Positions 1-6,717 of a DNA stretch of 10,975 nt are shown one piece after another; the first letter of the stretch is position 1; the number at the start of each line of letters is the position of its first letter. The position numbers and the translations under genes were made by a program. The notes beneath the pieces are model-generated. The model searched no databases. It was not told where the DNA came from and was given only the letters and a program-made list of their open reading frames with translations. Source of the stretch: Balneolaceae bacterium (GTDB taxonomy: Bacteria; Bacteroidota; Rhodothermia; Balneolales; Balneolaceae); NCBI GenBank assembly GCA_007117235.1, contig SKGY01000096.1, forward strand, positions 1-10,975. Reading direction: 5' to 3'.

Positions 1-1
1 A

Positions 2-874
2 AATCCTGATGAAGTGATGCCGCCATCAGATGAAAAAGCGATTCAAAAATTCATTAAGGCTGCTGAGTCTCTCGATTTCTACACTGAACTCATCACTAAA
101 GAGGATTTTTCACGAATAAATGAATTTGATGCACTTTTTATCAGAGAAACCACGAGTGTAAATCATCATACATATCGCATTGCAAGGCGAGCATCAGCAG
201 AAGGGCTTGTTGTGATTGATGATCCTGAATCAATTTTGAAGTGCACCAACAAAGTTTACCTGGCAGAGCTGCTGAAAAAACACAACGTGCCTGCCCCTGA
301 AACAGTAATCTTAACCCGAGACAATCGGAATGTTGTCCCCAAAAAGCTGGGGTTTCCGTGCATTCTTAAACAACCTGACAGTTCCTTTAGTCAGGGTGTG
401 GTGAAAGTAGATAACAACGAAGAGTTTGAAAAAGAGACAGATCTGCTGTTTGAAAAATCGGACCTGCTTATTGCACAAAAATTTATCCCAACAACATTCG
501 ACTGGCGAGTTGGTGTTTTAGATGATAAACCACTTTATGGGTGTCGCTATCACATGGCGCGAAAGCACTGGCAGATTTATGAACGTACTAATGACGGAAA
601 AACACATGAGGGAAAAGCGGACACATTGCCTGTTAATGAGGTTCCTGATAACGTTCTGAAATATGCTTTAAAAGCAGCCAAACTGATCGGCAATGGTTTA
701 TATGGTGTTGATCTAAAAGAAATTGACGGAAAAGTTTATGTGATTGAAGTGAACGACAATCCAAGCATAGATTCCGGTATTGAAGATGAAATTTTAAAAG
801 AGAAACTATACCTCACTATAATCGGCGAAATTTTATCCCGTATCGAAAAGAAAAAAGAGAGGAACTTGAAATGA
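2..874 (+). CDS. RimK-like ATP-grasp amide ligase, 5' end outside window
   Basis: Predicted ATP-dependent carboxylate-amine ligase of the RimK-like ATP-grasp group, which joins an acyl phosphate to an amine. The reading frame is open to the left edge (codons from base 2 read N-P-D-E-V), so the GTG at 14 is an internal codon. Family members of this type carry an N-terminal RLAN-like domain, and its end is what is seen first here (region around F-I-R-E-T-T and N-H-H-T-Y). The ATP-grasp part starts near K-C-T-N-K-V-Y (about base 240), continues through the lysine-containing strand I-L-K-Q-P-D-S-S (about 363-389), and ends in the metal-binding E-V-N-D-N-P motif (about 745-762). Its stop overlaps the start of the next gene by 4 bp (ATGA), so the two are translationally coupled. 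The substrate is unknown. The gene need not be the ribosomal protein S6 modifier, because true RimK lacks the N-terminal extension and this operon context. Confidence 0.88.
   Translation, partial: NPDEVMPPSDEKAIQKFIKAAESLDFYTELITKEDFSRINEFDALFIRETTSVNHHTYRIARRASAEGLVVIDDPESILKCTNKVYLAELLKKHNVPAPETVILTRDNRNVVPKKLGFPCILKQPDSSFSQGVVKVDNNEEFEKETDLLFEKSDLLIAQKFIPTTFDWRVGVLDDKPLYGCRYHMARKHWQIYERTNDGKTHEGKADTLPVNEVPDNVLKYALKAAKLIGNGLYGVDLKEIDGKVYVIEVNDNPSIDSGIEDEILKEKLYLTIIGEILSRIEKKKERNLK
857..862 (+). promoter_or_regulatory. Ribosome binding site of the GCS2-family gene
   Basis: GAGAGG lies 8 bases before the ATG at 871, inside the end of the preceding ligase gene. It is the clearest Shine-Dalgarno-like site in the window and supports choosing the ATG at 871, which also creates the 4-bp ATGA overlap. 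Confidence 0.55.
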
Positions 875-2124
875 CGGTTTCGATCAATCATAAACGTCCC
901 CTTCGGCTTTTTGAAGGGTATGGGATTGAAATGGAGTACATGATTGTAGATCGCGATTCATTAAATGTACTGCCCATCAGCGATCGTCTCTTGGAAAAGG
1001 TTGCCGGCAAAATTGTGAATGAAGTGCCTCAAAACGGCACAGCCTGGAGTAATGAACTTGTATTGCACGTTATCGAAATTAAAACGAACGGTCCGGCCAC
1101 CGGACTCAATGGACTGGGCGAATCATTTCAGGTGCAAGTTGATGAAATAAATAGCCAGCTTGATTCCTTTAATGCAAAACTTATGCCCGGGGCAATTCAT
1201 CCATGGATGGATCCATTCAATGAAGTCAAACTTTGGCCACATGAATACAATCCCATATATGAATCCTACAACCGTATTTTTGATTGTCGTGGACATGGCT
1301 GGGCAAATGTTCAAAGCACGCATTTAAACCTGCCATTTTATGGTGATGAAGATTTTGAAAAACTGCATGCCGCTTTACGTTTAATCCTGCCTCTTATTCC
1401 GGCTATCGCCGCCAGTTCGCCTATTGCCGACAGCGAAGTAAAGCCGTGGTTTGATTACCGAATGGAGGCATATAGAACTAATTCTGCAAAAATTCCATCA
1501 ATCACCGGGAAAATTGTACCAGAACAAGTTTTCACTGAAGCCGATTACAGAGAACAGATATTCGACACCATGTATCGGGATATTGCTCCTTACGACAAGG
1601 ATGGAATTCTTCAGGATGAATGGCTCAATTCACGGGGGGCAATGTCGCGATGGGACCGCAATGCCATAGAGATTCGCGTTATCGATATTCAGGAAACCCC
1701 CGCCAATGATATCGCAATCATTGAATGGATAGTAAACCTTGCAAAAGCTCTGATTTCTGCTGATTGGTGTTCTCTAAATGAACAAAAAAGCTGGCATGAA
1801 AATGATCTTTATGACATGCTGATGAACACTATCAAGTATGGTGAAAATGCTGAAATTGAGGATAAAAAGTATCTGTCGCTTTTCGGAATTTCAGACAGTA
1901 CCATGAAAGCTGGAGATTTATGTCGTTTTATCTTTGACCGGCTCGAAAGTGAATACACTTTCACAGCTGAATCAAAAGAGGCTCTTGAATTGATTTTTGA
2001 GGAGGGACCACTTGGCCGGCGCATCCTAAACGCTCTTCCTGAGAATTTTTCAAAAAAAGAGCTCTTCGCCGTTTACAGCAAATTAACAGACTGCCTGAAT
2101 CGTGGAACATCGTTTATCCCGTAA
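871..2124 (+). CDS. GCS2-family glutamate-cysteine ligase-like carboxylate-amine ligase
   Basis: Member of the GCS2 family (glutamine-synthetase fold), which couples a carboxylate, often the gamma-carboxyl of glutamate, to an amine using ATP. Seen in the 417 residues: the N-terminal metal and substrate motif G-I-E-M-E-Y at about 18-23, acidic residues in N-E-L-V-L-H-V-I-E-I at 61-70, Q-S-T-H-L-N-L at about 148-154, and S-R-W-D-R-N-A-I-E-I-R at about 259-269, whose arginines typically contact phosphates. The length fits the family. It overlaps the upstream ATP-grasp ligase by 4 bp and the downstream hydrolase by 23 bp. The organism also carries bshA, so bacillithiol is its likely main thiol. 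No glutathione synthetase is present here, so a role as classical GshA is doubtful. I infer that this enzyme and the ATP-grasp ligase make successive amide bonds in one product. Confidence 0.85.
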   Translation: MTVSINHKRPLRLFEGYGIEMEYMIVDRDSLNVLPISDRLLEKVAGKIVNEVPQNGTAWSNELVLHVIEIKTNGPATGLNGLGESFQVQVDEINSQLDSFNAKLMPGAIHPWMDPFNEVKLWPHEYNPIYESYNRIFDCRGHGWANVQSTHLNLPFYGDEDFEKLHAALRLILPLIPAIAASSPIADSEVKPWFDYRMEAYRTNSAKIPSITGKIVPEQVFTEADYREQIFDTMYRDIAPYDKDGILQDEWLNSRGAMSRWDRNAIEIRVIDIQETPANDIAIIEWIVNLAKALISADWCSLNEQKSWHENDLYDMLMNTIKYGENAEIEDKKYLSLFGISDSTMKAGDLCRFIFDRLESEYTFTAESKEALELIFEEGPLGRRILNALPENFSKKELFAVYSKLTDCLNRGTSFIP

Positions 2125-2809
2125 ATTTATCATTTCATGTGAGCACAGCAGTAATCAGGTACCTGAGAAATATAAGCACCTCTTCGAACAGGACGTTGAA
2201 ATTCTAAATACTCATAGAGGATGGGATCCAGGTGCTTCGGTATTTGCAACCTTCCTATCTGAAAAACTTGACGCCCCTCTTTTCTCCTACCCATGGACAC
2301 GACTGCTGATTGAGCCAAATCGGTCTCTTGGACATCATCAACTATACTCAAAAATTAGTGCTGCATATCCGCATAAAAAGGAACTGATTAATCAGTTCTA
2401 CACGCCATATAGAGATAGCGTTGAAAAGGAGATTTCAAAAATTTTGAATAAAAGGTATCAGGCAGTTCATTTGAGTGTTCACACATTTACACCAATCCTT
2501 GATAACAAAGTCCGAGAGTATGACATCGGATTGCTTTATGATCCTAAAAGAGAATCTGAAAAGCAGTTCTGCAAAGTTTTGAGAAAAAGCTTGAAAAAAG
2601 AATTTCGGGTAAAAATGAATCAGCCCTATAAAGGATCAGCTGATGGATTCACAACCTACCTCAGAAAGAGATTTAATGGTGATTCCTACTTGGGGATTGA
2701 GCTGGAAATCAACCAGGCGCTCTACTTTGATGATAAAATAAAATGGAAAAATGTTTGTGCCAGCATTGCCATGAGCATAAAAAGTGCTATCAACTCCATC
2801 GATCAGTAG
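2102..2809 (+). CDS. N-formylglutamate amidohydrolase family protein
   Basis: Predicted zinc-dependent amide hydrolase of the N-formylglutamate amidohydrolase (HutG-like) family, 235 residues. Visible motifs: I-I-S-C-E-H-S-S-N at about 10-18, T-H-R-G-W-D-P-G-A at 37-45, L-I-E-P-N-R-S at 69-75, S-V-H-T-F-T-P at 125-131, and G-I-E-L-E-I-N-Q at 198-205. The His, Asp and Glu residues in these blocks are the usual candidates for metal binding and catalysis. The chosen start is a GTG at 2102, lying 23 bp inside the GCS2-family gene. It gives a short lead-in before the first conserved strand, as is normal for the family. No histidine-utilisation genes are nearby, so histidine breakdown is unlikely. 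The operon with two amide ligases points instead to trimming or turnover of their product (inference). Its 3' end overlaps the convergent transposase-derived gene by 20 bp. Confidence 0.85.
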   Translation: MEHRLSRKFIISCEHSSNQVPEKYKHLFEQDVEILNTHRGWDPGASVFATFLSEKLDAPLFSYPWTRLLIEPNRSLGHHQLYSKISAAYPHKKELINQFYTPYRDSVEKEISKILNKRYQAVHLSVHTFTPILDNKVREYDIGLLYDPKRESEKQFCKVLRKSLKKEFRVKMNQPYKGSADGFTTYLRKRFNGDSYLGIELEINQALYFDDKIKWKNVCASIAMSIKSAINSIDQ

Positions 2810-3314
2810 CCTCTACTATCCAGCCTGCAAGCGGATTCCCGGGATTAGCACTGCATTGTAAATAATTTTCAGGCTTTTCAACAAGCCCGAGCTTTACTGC
2901 CTTTTGATGGATCTCTATCGCTGTATTATCAATGTCAGCCTGTTTAAAAAGTGCTTTGCTAAATAATTCACCTTCCCAGATATAAAGTCCATCAGTTCTA
3001 TTTTTTGGGCCGAAATCCTTAAATGTTGATATCATCCATGAACTTTTTAAATCGGTCGCGCCATTTCTTAAGATCAACAGCACCGCCTTTGATGAAAAGT
3101 TTTTGAAAGATTCAATTGTATCCGTTGTTGATCCCCATGCATTATTGGCAATCATTACAATTCTATCGGGCAAAATTGAATATTCATAAATTCTGAGTCC
3201 TCGTTTTTCGCTGCTCCACTTCAACCCTTGAATAATCTTATCTTGGAATACACTCTGCACAAAAAGTGACACGCCTCCGGCCACTCTAATCTCTATGTAT
3301 AATATCTCTTTCAT
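2790..3314 (-). CDS. Transposase-derived (Y1/RAYT-like) protein lacking catalytic residues
   Basis: An intact 174-residue frame whose whole length parallels Bacteroidota REP-associated tyrosine transposase (Y1_Tnp) proteins as I know them. It has an N-terminal strand and helix ending K-R-G-L-R-I-Y-E-Y at 37-45, then the strand that should carry the HUH motif, then I-E-S-F-K-N-F-S-S-K at 67-76 (family: R-D-F-K-K-F-T-S-K), then Y-I-W-E-G-E at 111-116, and K-L-G-L-V-E-K-P-E-N-Y-L at 141-152. The key residues are gone. Where the family has P-N-H-[IV]-H, this protein has P-D-R-I-V (49-53), and where it has Y-[IL]-H-N-N-P-V, this one has E-I-H-Q-K-A-V (134-140). It therefore should not cleave DNA by the Y1 mechanism. 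There are no frameshifts or internal stops, and no flanking REP-like hairpins were seen. It may be a domesticated nucleic-acid-binding protein; a decaying remnant is the alternative. It converges on the amidohydrolase gene. Confidence 0.7.
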   Translation of the reverse strand: MKEILYIEIRVAGGVSLFVQSVFQDKIIQGLKWSSEKRGLRIYEYSILPDRIVMIANNAWGSTTDTIESFKNFSSKAVLLILRNGATDLKSSWMISTFKDFGPKNRTDGLYIWEGELFSKALFKQADIDNTAIEIHQKAVKLGLVEKPENYLQCSANPGNPLAGWIVEATDRWS

Positions 3315-3417
3315 ACTGTCTCGCTTGAAATTATCATTAATTATAAGACCTGTATGATGTAAGAGTTAAAAATTATAAATCCCTTACAACAAAAAGAGCT
3401 TAACTTTTATTTAGCCG

Positions 3418-3425
3418 TTGATTTG
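3418..3425 (+). promoter_or_regulatory. Possible promoter element upstream of sucC
   Basis: The 168-bp gap 3315-3482 is AT-rich and must hold the sucC promoter and that of the divergent transposase-derived gene. TTGATTTG at this position differs by one base from the Bacteroidota -7 element TAnnTTTG and would give a leader of about 50 nt. No convincing -33 partner was seen, and no Shine-Dalgarno site precedes the sucC ATG. No hairpin or riboswitch-like structure was recognised in this gap. Confidence 0.2.
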
Positions 3426-3482
3426 GGTATTATTAAACCGAAAAATTAAACCCCTAAAGTTGACTGAATAATCAGATAAATC

Positions 3483-4691
3483 ATGAAAATTCACGAGTAT
3501 CAAGCGAAAGAGTTATTCGAAAAAAGTGGCATTGCTGTTCCTGCCGGAGTAGCCACACAGTCTGTTGATGAGGCTGTAAAAGCAGCAGAAGAGATGAAGT
3601 CTAATGGAACAAGCCTTTTTGTTGTAAAAGCACAAATTCATGCCGGTGGTCGCGGTAAAGGACGCACCAAAAAGAACAACGCAAAAGGTGTTATTCTGTG
3701 TCGGTCAATTGAAGAAGTTCGGGAAGCAGCTGAGTCACTTTTAGGCGATACTCTTGTTACTATTCAAACAGGTGATGAAGGTCAGCTGGTAAAAACCATC
3801 TATGTTACTGATGGTGTGGATATTGAAAAAGAGTTCTATCTGGGAATCTTACTTGACCGTTCTTTGAGCAAAAACGTCATTATGGTCTCAACAGAGGGTG
3901 GCGTTGAAATTGAAAAGGTAGCAGAAGAAACTCCAGAGAAAATCGTAAAAGAGTGGGTTGAGCCGGGTATGGACCTTGCACCGAGTCAGGCAAGACGCCT
4001 TGCATTCGCACTTGGGTTTGAAGGCGACGCATTCAAAAAGGCTGTTAAATTTATCATGGCTCTCTACAAGTTTTATGTAGAAAAAGATGCCGACATGGTT
4101 GAGATCAATCCGCTTGTTCTTACAACTGATGACGATGTGATGGCGCTGGATGCTAAGGTGACGTTTGACGGAAATGCCATGTACAGACAAAAAGAGATTG
4201 TTGAACTTCGGGACGAGTCTGAGGAAAATCCGATTGAGCTTGAAGCTTCTAAATTTGACCTGAACTACATTAAACTTGATGGAAACGTAGGCTGTATGGT
4301 AAACGGTGCCGGACTTGCAATGGCTACTATGGATATCATCAAGCTATCAGGTGGTGAACCTGCCAACTTCCTTGATGTGGGTGGTGGAGCAAATGTTGAA
4401 ACTGTAAAAAACGGATTCCGCATTATTCTTGAAGATGAAAATGTTCAGGCTATTCTGATTAATATCTTTGGTGGAATTGTTCGTTGCGACAGAGTTGCAA
4501 ATGGCGTTATTGAAGCCATTAAAGACCCTGAGATTGCCAAGAAAGTGGAAAATGTGCCAATCATTGTTCGCCTTCAGGGAACCAATGCGAAAGAGGCCAA
4601 AGAGATTATTGATGGAAGTGATCTCAATGTAATCTCTGCTGTACTGTTGAAAGAAGCCGCAGACGCTGTATCAAAAGTATTGGCTGCTTAA
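3483..4691 (+). CDS. sucC: Succinyl-CoA synthetase, ADP-forming, beta subunit
   Basis: TCA-cycle enzyme subunit. With SucD it converts succinyl-CoA, ADP (or GDP) and phosphate to succinate, CoA and ATP (or GTP) in the cytoplasm. The 402 residues match the family length. Visible: the typical N-terminus M-K-I-H-E-Y-Q-A-K, the ATP-grasp nucleotide loop K-A-Q-I-H-A-G-G-R-G-K at 49-59, V-E-I-N-P-L at about 206-211 with metal-binding residues, and the C-terminal ligase domain with N-G-A-G-L-A-M-A-T-M-D, L-D-V-G-G-G-A and N-I-F-G-G-I-V-R-C-D. The ATG at 3483 is the family start although no Shine-Dalgarno site precedes it. sucD does not follow; a terminator does, so the alpha subunit must be encoded elsewhere. 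The divergent neighbour upstream is unrelated in function. Confidence 0.97.
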   Translation: MKIHEYQAKELFEKSGIAVPAGVATQSVDEAVKAAEEMKSNGTSLFVVKAQIHAGGRGKGRTKKNNAKGVILCRSIEEVREAAESLLGDTLVTIQTGDEGQLVKTIYVTDGVDIEKEFYLGILLDRSLSKNVIMVSTEGGVEIEKVAEETPEKIVKEWVEPGMDLAPSQARRLAFALGFEGDAFKKAVKFIMALYKFYVEKDADMVEINPLVLTTDDDVMALDAKVTFDGNAMYRQKEIVELRDESEENPIELEASKFDLNYIKLDGNVGCMVNGAGLAMATMDIIKLSGGEPANFLDVGGGANVETVKNGFRIILEDENVQAILINIFGGIVRCDRVANGVIEAIKDPEIAKKVENVPIIVRLQGTNAKEAKEIIDGSDLNVISAVLLKEAADAVSKVLAA

Positions 4692-4721
4692 TCTATCACA
4701 GTTGCTTTTACAAAAACGTTT

Positions 4722-4754
4722 AAAGCTCCGGGCCTTTCGCTCGGAGCTTTTTTT
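4722..4754 (+). terminator. Intrinsic terminator of sucC, possibly bidirectional
   Basis: Twelve-pair stem with one G-U pair (arms 4722-4733 and 4739-4750) closing a 5-nt loop, followed by a run of seven T (4748-4754), 31 bp after the sucC stop codon. The stop codon of the convergent histidine kinase gene (4753-4755 on the - strand) lies at the foot of the T-run. Read from the other strand, the same stem follows the kinase stop immediately, with a weaker T-rich tail, so it may serve both genes. Confidence 0.9.
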
Positions 4755-6495
4755 ATGCAATTGGGAAGGTAATTTCAAACTTTGCTCCTTTTTCAGAAGA
4801 GTATTTAATTTCACCGGAAAGTTGACGGGTTAGGATATTGACCAACGTCATTCCCAATGTATTTGATTTTTCATAATCAAAATTTTCAGGTATTCCCTTC
4901 CCATTGTCAGCAACACTAAATACAACAATTTCCTTCTCTTCTTTTAACTCAACCCGAATTTCACCATTCTCTTTTCCATTGAAGGCGTACTTAAAACAGT
5001 TATTTAATAACTCATTGCATATCAAACCTACCGGAACAGCTTTCTTTATATCAACATCTACCGGATTCAAATTTTTATATATGTTGATTTCCAGTTCTTC
5101 TGTCTCGTAAGTTGCATAAATCATTCGAAGAAGTTCATCAATATAGTTGGCGAGATTCACATGCTCCAGCGTTTCACTCTCGTACAGCTTTTCATGCACA
5201 AGCGCGATCGACTTAATTCGTGACTGAATTTCTTTTAATCCTTTTGCTGTCGAATTCTCCGACTTGCTTCTTTGAAGTTCAACCAAACTTGAAACAATTG
5301 ACAGATTATTTTTAACACGATGGTGAATTTCTGACAGCAAGACCTCTTTTGCTTTCAGAGATTTATCTAAAGCTTCAATGTATCTCTTCCTGTCTGAAAT
5401 ATCCCTGACATTACCGATTATACTTGCGGGGTTACCATTCTCATCGCGAAGCAGAGTCCGCTTGTTATTAATCCAGATATAATCTCCGTTTTTTTTCTTA
5501 ACTCTGAACTGGCTGTCTTCTTTTAGTTTTGATTCTGCATCCTTACTGTTGTAATCAATTAACTCTTCCTCCATTCGGCCAATATCTTCAGGGTGTACTC
5601 TATCCATAATAAGAGAGACTCCACCCTCCATTACCTCTTCAATATCGTATCCAGTCAAATCTTTTATTGATGGACTCATGTAAATATACTGACCGGTCTG
5701 GATATCAAGTTGATAGATAACGTCCCTTGAGTTATTCAAAACCTGTTCAAAACGCTTTTCACTCTGAAGAACTTTTCTGTTCCAGGCTTTAAAAGCACGA
5801 AGTTGAATAACAGCGATTACTGCCACAATGGTAGTTAGCAAAAGGATTGTTAGTACATTGAGCCAGTAAACAGTTCGCGAAATATTGCTGGCAAGAATAT
5901 TCAACTCATAAGAAAATGCTGATTCTAATTCAGTGAGTATTTCATCGATGTCCTGAATTTCAGCGGCAAACTGCTCTTTTTCAGCTACCGAAATCCCTGT
6001 TTCACTAATACGGTGATTTACATCTGCACCCACTCCTCTCAGCTTTTGAATGTATTTGTCACCATTTTCCCAATGGGTAACAACTGACCTGAAAGGTCCA
6101 TAGCCAATGAAATTTTCATATAGCCAGATCATATCATCGATATTTCTCTCTAAATTGTTTCCTTGAATAAACCCCTCTCGTATGATATTGTAGTCAGGAT
6201 TTTCCGAATTCAACTCTGTGCGAGCAATTCTGTCACCTTCATTAACTTCAAGATATTCTTCAAATTGAGTATAGTAGGATTCATTCTGAGTGTCTAAATA
6301 TCTGACAAGTGAAAGTGTAGCCAATTTTTGAGCTTTGGTCCACTGTCCTTCACCTGCGATGTATGCCCGAGCACCCGAAAGTACTTTACTTTCAAAGTGA
6401 TTCACAATTACTAATGATAGCCCAAGCACCACAAAGGACGATATCAAAAGTAATGTTGACTTTTTACCCGGTTCTGCGGCCATATACGTGTTCAT
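4753..6495 (-). CDS. Membrane sensor histidine kinase, PAS and HisKA_2 domains
   Basis: 580-residue two-component sensor kinase. Order: membrane segment at about 14-31; an extracytoplasmic helical region at about 32-207; second membrane segment at 209-231; a PAS domain with PAC-like end at about 245-370 (Y-M-S-P-S-I-K-D-L-T-G-Y, then N-V-R-D-I-S-D-R-K); a HisKA_2 dimerisation helix with E-I-H-H-R-V-K-N-N-L at 389-398, in which one of the two His residues is the phosphate acceptor; then the ATPase domain with N-box C-N-E-L-L-N-N at 493-499, D-N-G-K-G at 530-534, and T-L-G-M at 546-549. All catalytic motifs look intact. The outer region has a patterned Asp/Arg/Trp content (D-R-I-A-R near 88-92, W near 124 and 142) that I cannot name. 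No response regulator is adjacent, so it is an orphan here. It follows the lipoprotein hydrolase gene after 222 bp, so it may have its own promoter. The ligand is unknown. Confidence 0.92.
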   Translation of the reverse strand: MNTYMAAEPGKKSTLLLISSFVVLGLSLVIVNHFESKVLSGARAYIAGEGQWTKAQKLATLSLVRYLDTQNESYYTQFEEYLEVNEGDRIARTELNSENPDYNIIREGFIQGNNLERNIDDMIWLYENFIGYGPFRSVVTHWENGDKYIQKLRGVGADVNHRISETGISVAEKEQFAAEIQDIDEILTELESAFSYELNILASNISRTVYWLNVLTILLLTTIVAVIAVIQLRAFKAWNRKVLQSEKRFEQVLNNSRDVIYQLDIQTGQYIYMSPSIKDLTGYDIEEVMEGGVSLIMDRVHPEDIGRMEEELIDYNSKDAESKLKEDSQFRVKKKNGDYIWINNKRTLLRDENGNPASIIGNVRDISDRKRYIEALDKSLKAKEVLLSEIHHRVKNNLSIVSSLVELQRSKSENSTAKGLKEIQSRIKSIALVHEKLYESETLEHVNLANYIDELLRMIYATYETEELEINIYKNLNPVDVDIKKAVPVGLICNELLNNCFKYAFNGKENGEIRVELKEEKEIVVFSVADNGKGIPENFDYEKSNTLGMTLVNILTRQLSGEIKYSSEKGAKFEITFPIA

Positions 6496-6717
6496 TTTCT
6501 AAAAGCCGAATTTTTAAAGCAGATAATTACCTGTTTCGCTTTTAAGAATTACATTCACTCAGTTAGTATTGTGGTCGAGATGTTCTGTTTTTTAACACCT
6601 TATAAGCACTTTTAGTTAATAAATAGATTCAGGTATCACAAGTAACATACTAAATTTTACTGTTTCAACCACCTGATATAAATAACTATAACGCTTGAGT
6701 TGGCATTTCTTTCTTCA
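6496..6717. other. Gap between kinase and lipoprotein hydrolase genes
   Basis: 222 bp of AT-rich sequence between two genes on the - strand. I see no coding frame with family similarity, no strong terminator after the hydrolase gene, and no clear Shine-Dalgarno site before the kinase ATG. It probably holds a kinase promoter, but no -35/-10 or -33/-7 pair stands out. A short perfect palindrome (CTTATAAG) near 6599-6606 is too small to interpret. Confidence 0.4.

Noticed and set aside
14..16. GTG as the start codon of the RimK-like ligase
   Set aside because: The frame stays open to the window edge with family-like residues before it (N-P-D-E-V), and the N-terminal domain is incomplete, so the real start is upstream.
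871..2124. Calling the GCS2-family gene gshA
   Set aside because: No glutathione synthetase is nearby, the organism has bshA, and the operon partners point to another product, so only a family-level name is supported.
2790..3314. Calling the Y1-like gene an active insertion sequence
   Set aside because: The HUH and Tyr motifs are missing and no terminal hairpins or REP-like repeats were seen on either side.
3888..4190. 100-codon open frame on the - strand opposite sucC
   Set aside because: It sits wholly inside sucC, has no recognisable motif, and is Cys/His-rich in a way that mirrors the sense codons.
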